NCBI GenBank assembly: GCA_008704415.1
Contig: VXIS01000590.1
Coordinates: 1 to 13,945 of the forward strand
DNA: 13,945 nucleotides
Origin: Sphaerosporella brunnea
Lineage: Eukaryota; Ascomycota; Pezizomycetes; Pezizales; Pyronemataceae
Reading direction: 5' to 3'
The position numbers and the translations under genes are program-made. The notes below the pieces were generated by a model. The model was given only the letters and a program-made list of their open reading frames with translations. It made no database searches and was not told the origin of the DNA. This document shows, piece after piece, positions 1-8,714 of this stretch (within the stretch, counting starts at the first letter, position 1; every line of letters starts with the position of its first letter).

Positions 1-152
1 GGGAGCGGGCCGTGTTTTTCCGCCAATAGCCGTGTGCAAGCACGTCAGCAATCGCACCGAGAAATTTCGACGCCCGCCCACCACCCACGCCCTTCCCACG
101 TTGAGCAAGCGTGGGAGATCCCGAGCGCACGGGTTGGAAAGGGGTCCGTTTT

Positions 153-168
153 GGGGGGGGGGGGGGGG
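153..168. repeat. Homopolymer G16
   Basis: This is an uninterrupted run of 16 guanines in the upstream region. Such runs are mutable and can form G-quadruplexes. The exact length may be affected by sequencing error. Confidence 0.9.
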
Positions 169-410
169 CTCGTTGAAGCGTGATCTCCGCCGCTAGGTCT
201 GGAAGCTTATGTCGACGTCAAGCGAGCGGCAGGTGGCTGCAAGTGGCGGGTGCGCTGCGGGTAGGGCTGACAGGGTGGGGGCCACTGGATGGCGAGCGCT
301 GCGGGGGAGGTCAGGTGGGAGGGGCGGCGTTGACGGAGTGCGCTGTTGACGACTCGCCTGAGCTGCGGGAATGAGGCGCAGTCACTGAGCCGCAATCGGT
401 CGCAGCCACT

Positions 411-440
411 CTTGCGCGCTCGCTTGCGCGCTCGCTTGCG
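411..440. repeat. 12-bp tandem repeat, about 2.5 copies
   Basis: The unit CTTGCGCGCTCG occurs at 411-422 and 423-434, and a partial CTTGCG follows at 435-440. It is GC-rich and alternates CG/GC. No function is apparent. Confidence 0.85.
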
Positions 441-909
441 TGTGGCAGTGCACGATCACATGGATGATCGCACATGTATGATCGGACTTGTACCGGCAGT
501 ACGAGAGTACTTTTCGGCGGTATTGCCATCTTTGCAACCCAACTTCTCACGATAGTCGCCTCTCTCGGTCGACTGGTGCGACCAGCGTTTGCGGCACTCG
601 TCACTCGTACTCGTATCTGGCTGAGCGCCCATCCGCCCGAGATGGCTATCCGTGGAGCTTCTTCGCGCTGCACCCGGCCGGCAGACTGTGCTGAGCGAAG
701 CAATATCGGGCTCCTGCTCGTGATCGTCTGGTGGAGCTCAGGGCCGGCGGCTTGCAGGGGCCGCTTCCAGCCAACCAATGCACGCACGTTATTCACCACG
801 CAGGCGCGGACAAACGTCGATTGCAGCTGGAGCGAAAGTGCGAAGTTGGGACCGCGAACGGCGGGTGACACACATCCCTTCTGCCGTGCGTTGCTTGACT
901 GCCGGGGAA

Positions 910-916
910 TATAAAA
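910..916 (+). promoter_or_regulatory. TATA box of the DAHP synthase gene
   Basis: The sequence TATAAAA lies at 910-916. It is followed by a long pyrimidine tract (about 930-990) of the kind found at fungal transcription starts. No ATG occurs between it and the proposed start at 1154, which supports both the promoter and the start codon. Confidence 0.7.
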
Positions 917-1006
917 CGCTATTCTGCGTCGCCCCTCTCTTTTTCTCTCCTCCTCTCCTCATCTCCATTGCCATCTCTCCCATCTCTCGATCTGTTGTGT
1001 GATCAG

Positions 1007-1085
1007 GTGAGTCGACTCTGGCCCACCGACTACCGGCACCTTCCGGCAAACTTTTGTGCGGGGGGGCAACTGACTCACCTCCCAG
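1007..1085 (+). other. Probable 5'UTR intron of the DAHP synthase gene
   Basis: A consensus donor, CAG|GTGAGT, begins at 1007. A CTGAC branch-like site lies at 1070-1074 and a CAG acceptor at 1083-1085. The resulting 79-bp intron has normal fungal size. Removing it leaves an ATG-free leader. This is inferred from splice signals only. Confidence 0.6.
1071..1077. promoter_or_regulatory. Perfect general amino acid control element (TGACTCA)
   Basis: TGACTCA is the consensus site of the bZIP factors Gcn4 (yeast) and Cpc1/CpcA (filamentous fungi), which induce amino acid biosynthesis genes on starvation. Finding it at an ARO3-type gene fits that regulon. It lies downstream of the TATA box and overlaps the branch-point sequence of the inferred leader intron, which is not the usual upstream position. 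A 7-bp site can also occur by chance. Confidence 0.45.
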
Positions 1086-1094
1086 AAACCTCTT

Positions 1095-1134
1095 CACCAC
1101 CACCACCACCACCACCACCACCACCACCACCACC
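1095..1134. repeat. (CAC)n microsatellite in the 5' leader
   Basis: Forty bases of uninterrupted CAC/ACC triplets end 20 bp before the start codon. In the proposed transcript they lie in the untranslated leader. CA-rich unstructured leaders are common in fungal mRNAs. Confidence 0.85.
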
Positions 1135-1153
1135 GCAAACTCAATTGCAAAAC

Positions 1154-2445
<1,292 letters not shown>

Positions 2446-2984
2446 AATTGACATGATATCTTTTTTTTTTTTAAACTTTTTCTTGGTTTTTTATTTACAT
2501 TTTGTATTTTGTATTTTGTATCTTTCTTTTGTTTGGGTCGGTTCGGGAAATTACAAAAAAGGAGCAATGGAATGGAAGCATTATGTAAGGTGAAGAAGAT
2601 ACATGCCTACAAATAAAAAGCCAAAAAAACCAAAAAAAAGAAGAAAAAAAAAAAAAAACAGCCCCGCTTGTTATCATGCTATCAGTAATTACAAAACTCC
2701 CCTGCCCTCTATGATTGATTTACAGAACGAAAAAAAAAAAATTACCGCCCCCGCCCCAAAAGGGACAAGCCAATCAATCAACGTCACCGATATTGCGCCA
2801 GCCAGAAGGATACAAACAATTGGGGATATGCAGAACGGAAACGGTACAAAAAAAAAAAAAAAAAGACAACAATACGCCAAAACACCAGCTTCAGCTCAGA
2901 AACCCCGAGAATCTCCCAGCAGGGAGGAAGAAGAAGAAGAAGAAGAAGAAGAAGAAGAAAGCAAACAAGTTTTTTTTTTTCTAC
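2446..2984. other. Convergent intergenic spacer rich in A and T runs
   Basis: This spacer separates the 3' end of the DAHP synthase gene (+) from the 3' end of the next gene (-). It holds many T and A homopolymers (for example near 2461, 2646, 2730 and 2850), a (GAA)n repeat at 2927-2960 and a T11 run at 2970-2980. Termination and polyadenylation signals of both genes presumably lie here. The open frames are lysine- and phenylalanine-rich products of the homopolymers and I do not call them genes. Confidence 0.7.
2927..2960. repeat. (GAA)n microsatellite
   Basis: About eleven GAA triplets follow one another without interruption. They lie just beyond the stop codon of the minus-strand gene that ends at 2985, probably in its 3'UTR. 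Confidence 0.85.
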
Positions 2985-3610
2985 TTAGTAGATATGCGAG
3001 TAATGACCGGGCACCTTCAACCGACACTTTTCGCAGCCAGGCTTGAAGCCCATCCTGAAGCGCGGGGGGACGCGGCTCTGCTGGTGGTGCTTTTCCGGCT
3101 CTTTCTCGGCGGCCGCCTTCTCTTGCTGGCTCCAGCAGGAGGAGGAGGAGGTGGTCATCTCGCAGTCGCCGTCGTCGCTACCGCTGGCACCATCGCGCTC
3201 CTGGCGGGGGTGGCGGCCGCCGCCACGGCCGCAATCCGACACCGGCGACGGCGGCGCGTCGTGCATAGTGCTGTCCTCATCTCCGTCGGGGGGGTTCCGC
3301 AGCTGGAGCAGGGAAAAGAAGGGGTTGGCGACGACGTTGACAGCGGTGGTCGGCGGGGGCGTCGAGATCTGCTGCCACGTCGGCGTCGTCGGCGGGAAGT
3401 GCAGCTGGGCTGGTGGGTCCGCGCGGAGCTTCTTCTTCTGCGCCCCCGGTTAGCGACGCGACGCGGAGCGGAGCGGGGGGATGTGGCACGCGCCTTTTGC
3501 CGGATCGCAAGGCTTGCAAATGTGTCTTCGCCGCTGCTGCTGCTGCTGCTGCTGCGGTGTGGACGCTTGCGCGTTGGTGAGGCAGCGTGGGCGTGGGCGT
3601 TCATGGTCAT
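2985..3610 (-). CDS. Small unnamed fungal protein with C-terminal CxxC motif
   Basis: I do not recognise the function. The frame from about 3437 down to the TAA at 2985 reads like real protein: QLHFPPTTPTWQQ, a proline/threonine stretch, NPFFSLLQLRNPPDGDED, serine/acid-rich linkers, then a conserved-looking tail with KPGCEKC and VPGHYSHI. The C-x-x-C pair and ending suggest a short metal-binding or interaction module. The 5' part is in another frame, beginning at ATG 3610 (or the second ATG at 3604), with serine repeats from an AGC run. Two of three intron models connect them to that ATG. One is a GT-AG intron 3489-3410, giving QKA-PQLHF. Another is a GC-AG intron 3517-3438 after the codons EDTF. 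A third, 3489-3438, fits only a frame without a visible ATG. The first two give about 181 aa. A GCTAAC branch is present upstream of the acceptors. The presence of a gene is fairly sure; its exon structure is not. Confidence 0.6.
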
Positions 3611-4492
3611 GCTGCTGGTGTGACGACGGGGACGGGGTAGCAGCTATTGCATCGCGACGAGACGAGACGACGGGGACGACGCGACGGGAATGGCGCGAGG
3701 GGCGGGATGGATGGATTAGGTTTGGTTCGGCTGGTTGAGCCGCATGGCAGGTAACAAGCTTCTAGCCAGGCTAGGTCGAGCGAGAAGGAAAAAAAAGAAA
3801 AAAAAAAGAAAAACAAAGAAAAAGAACTCTAGAAAGGCCGACATCGAATGACAGCCCATCTCCAGAGCACAGCAGAAGATCATGACGAAAAAAATTAAAA
3901 AATTGCTTCTGCATGTTGCATATGCGAGGGATTTCGCGGTGACTGCCGCGCCGATTTGTGCGCATCTCGCCTGATAAGATAAGGGTTCCCGGACTTATCC
4001 CCACACACAGCAACAAATCTCCATTCCACTTGCACGACCCCAAGGAAGAGGCAGCCGCCAAGAAGAAGAAAAAAAAATTCAGTGATGAATGGCTTGCAAG
4101 TGGCAAGTGCGCGCGCGCGCTGAGAACATGTCGTGTGTCCGACGATTTGCAAGTGAGAGGGTAAACTAACTCACTCACTCATGGTAGGTATGCTACAGCC
4201 ACACCGGAGGAGGAGGGAGGCCGGCACGAGATAATGGAGATTATGGTAGAGATTATGACGGAAGAATGGTTGAAAAGGCGGAAGCGTTTTAACTAAACAA
4301 CTCCTTCCCTCCACCTCCAGTAACAAACCTCAACTTCCCCGCACTCTGCTTCCCGTAGCGAGCAAACAAACAAACAAACAAACAAACAAGCAATTCTATT
4401 ATTCTGCACAAGCACCCCTTACATAAAAGCCACCCACCACAAAAGGCAAAGCACAACTGGCACACACAATCTGACAACAAAGCCAACACAAG

Positions 4493-4510
4493 TACCTCGC
4501 ATTCGAGGTA
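4493..4510. repeat. Perfect 7-bp inverted repeat with 4-nt loop
   Basis: TACCTCG at 4493-4499 is followed by CATT and then CGAGGTA at 4504-4510. On the minus strand it lies about 600 bp beyond the stop of the BTB-type gene. It could be an RNA hairpin in a long 3'UTR or a chance palindrome. Confidence 0.5.
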
Positions 4511-4855
4511 TCACATAGTAGCCGTAGAGTAAGCAGTAGTAGCTGGCCTCTCCCCTTCACTTCTCTCTCCATCCACTCTCCCCAACCCCTCCACCCAAAT
4601 CAATCATCACAATCATAACATTACCCCATCCCGTCGTCGTCGTCGTCGTAATAATACCAAAGCTCAAAGAGCGATGAAAACCCATGGCAAAACCACACTG
4701 GAAGGAAAAACACACAAATCACAGAGGCAAAGCAAGCAAAACACTTTTCCCCACCGCCCAATCCCACCTACGCCGAGTGAATAAGAAGTACCACATATAA
4801 ATCAAGCAAAGCGCACCCATGAAAAAAAGAGGACGAGAAACGGGGAAAGAAAAAG

Positions 4856-4878
4856 AAAAAAAAAAAAAAAAAAAAAAA
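4856..4878. repeat. A23 homopolymer
   Basis: An uninterrupted run of 23 adenines, preceded by A-rich sequence with scattered G. Poly(dA:dT) tracts of this size exclude nucleosomes. The length is probably variable between isolates. Confidence 0.85.
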
Positions 4879-5025
4879 CAGACCCGAAGAAAATCTCGCA
4901 CCTTTGTAGTAAATCTGTAAAGCAAATGCACACTTTCGCCGCTCCACGCCACGCCTAATGCTAGCCCTCAAGTAACAGGACAAAAGAGAAAGAGAAACAA
5001 ACGAAGAAAAAGCCCACAGAAAATG

Positions 5026-5045
5026 AAAAAAAAAAAAAAAAAAAA
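5026..5045. repeat. A20 homopolymer
   Basis: An uninterrupted run of 20 adenines lies 67 bp beyond the stop codon of the BTB-type gene, so its transcript would carry a U20 run early in the 3'UTR. A U-rich element here could influence polyadenylation. Confidence 0.85.
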
Positions 5046-5112
5046 GAATCAATGCAGCCCATCCCGTGCAGCGCCTCCAACTCCCAAGGGTAGGTAAAAG
5101 GAAACAGGAACT

Positions 5113-7809
5113 CTAGCTAGAAGATCTTCCAACCTTCCACAACATCCTGCCTCCCGGTCCTCCCTTCCTCCTCTTGGCAATCTCAATGCCGATGCCGCCG
5201 TGGCCAAAGGTGCTGACCGCGCTCTCCTCCCAGCAGAGAACCTCGGGGTACGAATCCAAGATCCTGTCACCGGGGTCGGATCCGCTGTCCGAGCCAGCCT
5301 TACCGCCGAGATCCATGATGGCCTTGATCTCCCTCTTGCGTCGGCGCTCACGCTCTTGGACGACAGCGGAGGAGAGCTCAAAGATGCGTCTCCTTCCGTT
5401 GGCAACCATCCACGTGTCGTGCTCAAGGATGCGCTTCATAACGTCGAACGGAACGCTGAGAAGGATCGTCGACTGGATTTGCCGAAACATCCTGAGCTGC
5501 TGGTTTGCCCCCTGGGCGGGAGGAGTGGAGATCGTGGATGGAGGCGGCGAAAGGTTGCTGCCCAGACGGTTCAGGAACTGGCTGTTTGGGGCACGGAAGT
5601 CGAGCTTGAAGCCCTCCGGGACGTCGCGGGCAAAGATTCCGATAGCCTCGTCGAGGAGAGAATCGGCAAAGGCCCAGTGCGGAGTCCTCAACGCCGGATC
5701 GTTCTTCATCACGTTCACATCCTCGAGGAGGAACTTGAGGAGCCTCTCGAACGCACCGCCTTCGAACACGAGTCCCCAACGCTTGATGCTATCGATAGCC
5801 TGGAAGATAACGTTGTCGAGGCCGAGCAACGCTCCCGCGCAAAAGATCTGGATGGACCGCTCGAGCATCTGGACCTGCACCGAAACGTCCTGGTTGCGGC
5901 CGTTGTTGTTGCTGTCGTGCGAGACGAGCGACAATGACGACAAAGACTTGTGGATGACGAAAGCCGCGTCATCGGCCTCCTTGACTCCGTTCGTGCCTTG
6001 GTGACCTGGGTGTTGAGGATCCAAGAACGCATCCAGGTCCCAGCCAGACGCTCCGTAAAGCGTCTTGAGCACCAGCAGGAACGGCTCACGATCGACCGAG
6101 GTGTCCATGGAGATGGTGATCATACCGTCGCGAACAGAGTAAACCGAACGGATCGCAGGCATCCTGGCAAGCGATTCTTCACCTTCAACATCATCCGCCC
6201 AAGAGTTCGGACGCGCAGGTGCAGTACTGTAGGAATCCATCTTCTCGGCGTGCTCGAGAAGCTCACACAGCTTGGGGGATCTTCCTAGGATGAAGGAGTG
6301 GGCCGGGAACGACTCGTTGTGGGCTCCGCGACGAACCAAGACGAGCGTCACGTCGGCAAGCTTCTTGCTCATAAACTGCTGGGCCAGGTAGGAGTCCAAA
6401 GGCAGGATCGAAAGGTGATGCTGCGAGTTTACATCCTTCCTCTGAAAGCAAGTGTTTGCCCCATCGTGAGCGGCAAGCTGGACCGAGGACCGAGGCTGCG
6501 GCGGCGGCGGCGGCGGCGTCTTTGGGGCGGTGTCAGGAGCCTTAACACTGTCCTTGATGTTCTTGGGATCCTCATCTGGGGCCACAAACGAGAGGCCTCC
6601 AAGACGCACCGAGGGGGCGGGTTTGTTGGGGGCCTGCTGGTGTTCGACCGCAGGGGTGTGGAATCCGGAGCTGGGCTGCGCGGGCGGAGACATCTGATGG
6701 CGACTATCGGGATGGTGATGCATGTCGGGGCCTCCCATCGACTGGAAATGGGGATGGCGCATCGGAGGGTGCTGTCCGGAATGATCGGGCGTAGGAGGCT
6801 GGAATCCACCATATGGACCGGGGACAAACATTTCTCCCTGACCACCGCCGGGCGAGTTGTTGGCCATGTCCGAAAACATCATGTTCTCCATCGCAGGCTG
6901 CATCGGCATCATGTACACGTTGCCGGTGTTGGGAGGCGTCAAGGTTCCACCCTGATAGTGGTGCTGGTTGTAGAAACCAGGCTGGTGGGGAGGGTGGGGG
7001 GTCATAAACTGGTGACCCATCGGGTGACCGTACATGTCGGGCGGAGGAGGCAGGCCGTTCGGATAGTTTGCCATGTGCCGGTGATCGTGGTGCTGGAACT
7101 GCTGCTGCTGCTCCGGGCGGAACATCATAGCGGTGGGGTCCATTCCGGAGGAGTTGTTGATCGCGGTGTTGCTGGCTGGAGTGGTGTTATTGTTGACGAT
7201 CTGAGAGTCGATGGAACCGTTCGGCCGGTTGTTGTTGACTGGTGCTTTAGAAGGTATGGTGGGAGCGGCAATGTTGATTGCGTCGGGACGCGCTTCGACA
7301 AGGACCTTGATGCTCTTTGTTGATTGCTGCTGCTGCTGCTGAAGCTGCTGGACGGTGCTTTCAGCGGGCGGGGTGAGCGTTCGAGGGATTGGTGCCACCG
7401 CCGAAGGGCTGACCGTGTTCTGGGGAGTCAGGTTGGTGACGGCAGGATCCATGGGACGCATGATGTTCTCGGAGGCGACAGCAGAATAGGTCCGCTTCCC
7501 TTTCAGAGGGTTCGTGTACGACAGAGTCTCGACGCAGGGGGTCAGGACGATGGCGTCGGTCTCCCTGGGCAGCGACTTGCCGGGGAAACCAGGCTTCGGA
7601 GGGAGGCTGGCGTGGCCGCGACCGATGCCCGTGGGAGTGTACGTCTTCTTCGATTGCTTCGGGTTGATCACGCCCATCGGCAGGGCGGGGATGATGGGAG
7701 CCGATGATTGCGTCGAAGTTCTCGCAGGAACCTGCGATGGAGGGGGACGCGGAGGGAGCGTGGTCGCAGCCTTCGCAGTAGCGATTTTGGCTTGGGTCGT
7801 AGTGCTCAT
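5113..7809 (-). CDS. BTB/POZ-like domain protein with long Q/H/P-rich N-terminus
   Basis: A single 898-aa open frame with no interruption. The start is ATG at 7809; the three codons before it are open but begin with GTG. Residues 1 to about 460 are low-complexity and probably disordered: a polyglutamine run near 155-163, glutamine/histidine stretches, many proline/methionine/glycine residues and a PPPPPP run near 440. From about 465 the sequence folds: LADVTLVLVRRG, then SFPAHSFILGRSPKLCELL (about 480-515), which match the core of BTB/POZ domains, followed by DREPFLLVLKTLYG and a helical segment around LGLDNVIFQAIDSIKRWGLVF (about 650-670). Basic clusters near 820 (RERRRKREIK) and 880 (KRRKGG) could be nuclear localisation signals. 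BTB domains mediate dimerisation or cullin-3 binding. A regulatory or transcription-related role is plausible but not shown. I do not know a named orthologue. Confidence 0.85.
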   Translation of the reverse strand: MSTTTQAKIATAKAATTLPPRPPPSQVPARTSTQSSAPIIPALPMGVINPKQSKKTYTPTGIGRGHASLPPKPGFPGKSLPRETDAIVLTPCVETLSYTNPLKGKRTYSAVASENIMRPMDPAVTNLTPQNTVSPSAVAPIPRTLTPPAESTVQQLQQQQQQSTKSIKVLVEARPDAINIAAPTIPSKAPVNNNRPNGSIDSQIVNNNTTPASNTAINNSSGMDPTAMMFRPEQQQQFQHHDHRHMANYPNGLPPPPDMYGHPMGHQFMTPHPPHQPGFYNQHHYQGGTLTPPNTGNVYMMPMQPAMENMMFSDMANNSPGGGQGEMFVPGPYGGFQPPTPDHSGQHPPMRHPHFQSMGGPDMHHHPDSRHQMSPPAQPSSGFHTPAVEHQQAPNKPAPSVRLGGLSFVAPDEDPKNIKDSVKAPDTAPKTPPPPPPQPRSSVQLAAHDGANTCFQRKDVNSQHHLSILPLDSYLAQQFMSKKLADVTLVLVRRGAHNESFPAHSFILGRSPKLCELLEHAEKMDSYSTAPARPNSWADDVEGEESLARMPAIRSVYSVRDGMITISMDTSVDREPFLLVLKTLYGASGWDLDAFLDPQHPGHQGTNGVKEADDAAFVIHKSLSSLSLVSHDSNNNGRNQDVSVQVQMLERSIQIFCAGALLGLDNVIFQAIDSIKRWGLVFEGGAFERLLKFLLEDVNVMKNDPALRTPHWAFADSLLDEAIGIFARDVPEGFKLDFRAPNSQFLNRLGSNLSPPPSTISTPPAQGANQQLRMFRQIQSTILLSVPFDVMKRILEHDTWMVANGRRRIFELSSAVVQERERRRKREIKAIMDLGGKAGSDSGSDPGDRILDSYPEVLCWEESAVSTFGHGGIGIEIAKRRKGGPGGRMLWKVGRSSS
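7318..7350. repeat. CTG-type triplet repeat coding for polyglutamine
   Basis: Read on the minus strand this gives CAG/CAA-type codons for a glutamine run near residue 155-163 of the BTB-type protein. A second short glutamine run is coded near 7100. Triplet runs of this kind often vary in length between strains. Confidence 0.75.
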
Positions 7810-7815
7810 CACGTG
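7810..7815. promoter_or_regulatory. CACGTG palindrome touching the start codon
   Basis: A CACGTG E-box core lies directly upstream of ATG 7809 of the BTB-type gene. It is the core bound by many bHLH factors, such as yeast Pho4 and Cbf1. Because it abuts the start codon, it may instead be just the start context. Confidence 0.3.
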
Positions 7816-8328
7816 CACGCTTGCGCCCCGCGCGGGTCACAACAAGTATATAGCGGTTGTCGGTGGAGGGTTCCCAGGCAGGATTGATGGTGGTGGGTGG
7901 TAGCAGGAGCAGCGGTTGGTGGTGGGTGAAGGTGATGGTGGGGGTGTTGAAGCGGGATGCGGCTCAAAGGGAAAGTTTCGATGACGACGAGTCCCACCAA
8001 AGCAGGCGCGAGCAACCAGCCGACCCTCTCACAACTCTAAAATTTACGCGACGGCGCGAGCGTGAGTGAGGGCTTGCTTGGAGGCGGCGGAGGAGGAAGA
8101 GGAACAGGAGGAATTCGAACGCGTTGAGGAGAGAGGGCGCGAGAAGCAAACACGGTCTTCAGGGCGGCAGGAGTTTGTGTGAGGGGGAGGGGGTGGAGGG
8201 GAGGAGCGGGAGGGGGGAGAGGGAGGTGGTTTGCTGATGGTGGTGATACCGATGATGATGATGGTGGTGGTGGTGGAGGGATCTGGCTGGCTAGCTTGCG
8301 GGACAGGGCTATCAGAAGAAAAGAAAAG

Positions 8329-8365
<37 letters not shown>
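8329..8365. repeat. A37 homopolymer
   Basis: Thirty-seven consecutive adenines, preceded by a degenerate A4G pattern. It lies about 520 bp upstream of the BTB-type start codon, so it may form a nucleosome-free promoter element. A retroposed poly(A) tail was considered, but no transcript-like sequence or target-site duplication was recognised beside it. Confidence 0.9.
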
Positions 8366-8366
<1 letters not shown>

Positions 8367-8663
8367 GGCTTCTCTTGCATGCCGCTCGCTGAGCTTTTTT
8401 TGACTCACAACGCCAAACACGAACAACAAAGCATCTGTACATAGAACCCCTACGCGGAATATTAATAATATATCAACTTGTCCCACGCGCGAGGGCCTGT
8501 GGAATGCGCAACGCCGCATATCCCAAGCGGAGGTGGAGTGCAGGCGGGGCATATGTACTCTACCTATCGGTGTTCGGACAAAATTGGCCTCTTTTTGGTT
8601 ATTCGGCACCCATAATTCGGTCCTCTCTGTAAATTTTTCATTTATACACTACGCCAAAGATAG

Positions 8664-8694
8664 GTTTACAACGACCAGGCAAGTTTACAACGAC
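8664..8694. repeat. Direct repeat GTTTACAACGAC, two copies
   Basis: The 12-mer occurs at 8664-8675 and 8683-8694, 19 bp apart. It lies just left of the palindrome block. No function is known. Confidence 0.8.
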
Positions 8695-8714
8695 GAGGGG
8701 TAACTGTTTACCGA

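Larger units (their letters stand above)
1..909. other. Non-coding region upstream of the DAHP synthase gene
   Basis: No convincing gene was found here. Open frames on both strands overlap each other and have arginine/serine-rich, low-information translations. The stretch holds a run of 16 G at 153-168 and a 12-bp tandem repeat (CTTGCGCGCTCG, about 2.5 copies) at 411-440. It is probably the promoter of the gene that follows, whose TATA box lies at 910. The far left could be the 3' or 5' flank of a gene outside the window. Confidence 0.6.
3611..5112. other. Intergenic region between two minus-strand genes
   Basis: No convincing gene was found in these 1.5 kb. The stretch holds the promoter of the small minus-strand gene and the 3' flank of the BTB-type gene. 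The plus strand is A-rich, with runs of 23 A (4856-4878) and 20 A (5026-5045), an AAAC repeat near 4361-4388, a GCGC stretch near 4110 and a TCG repeat near 4633. A perfect short hairpin sits at 4493-4510. Confidence 0.65.
7810..8663. other. Leader and promoter region of the BTB-type gene
   Basis: No gene was found. Read on the minus strand, the 500 bp before ATG 7809 are rich in CACC and pyrimidines and contain no ATG as far up as about 8380, as expected for a long leader. A TATATA lies at 7847-7852, only 38 bp from the ATG, so it is probably not the working TATA box. An A37 run sits at 8329-8365. Confidence 0.6.

Noticed and set aside
311..871. 186-codon minus-strand open frame upstream of the DAHP synthase gene
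   Set aside because: It overlaps an equally long plus-strand frame, its translation is arginine/serine-rich without recognisable motifs, and it lies in the presumed promoter.
2603..3046. Lysine- and glutamate-rich plus-strand frame in the convergent spacer
   Set aside because: The translation is produced by A runs and the GAA repeat and has no protein-like segment.
2715..3623. 302-codon plus-strand frame opposite the small CxxC gene
   Set aside because: It is a GC-rich antisense shadow with poly-lysine at its start; the minus strand gives the constrained-looking protein.
5174..7707. Several plus-strand frames of 85-341 codons inside the BTB-type gene
   Set aside because: They are antisense shadows of an 898-codon uninterrupted frame and lack motifs.
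8329..8365. A37 run as the tail of a retroposed gene or LINE
   Set aside because: No coding or transcript-like sequence precedes it on the plus strand and no target-site duplication was seen.
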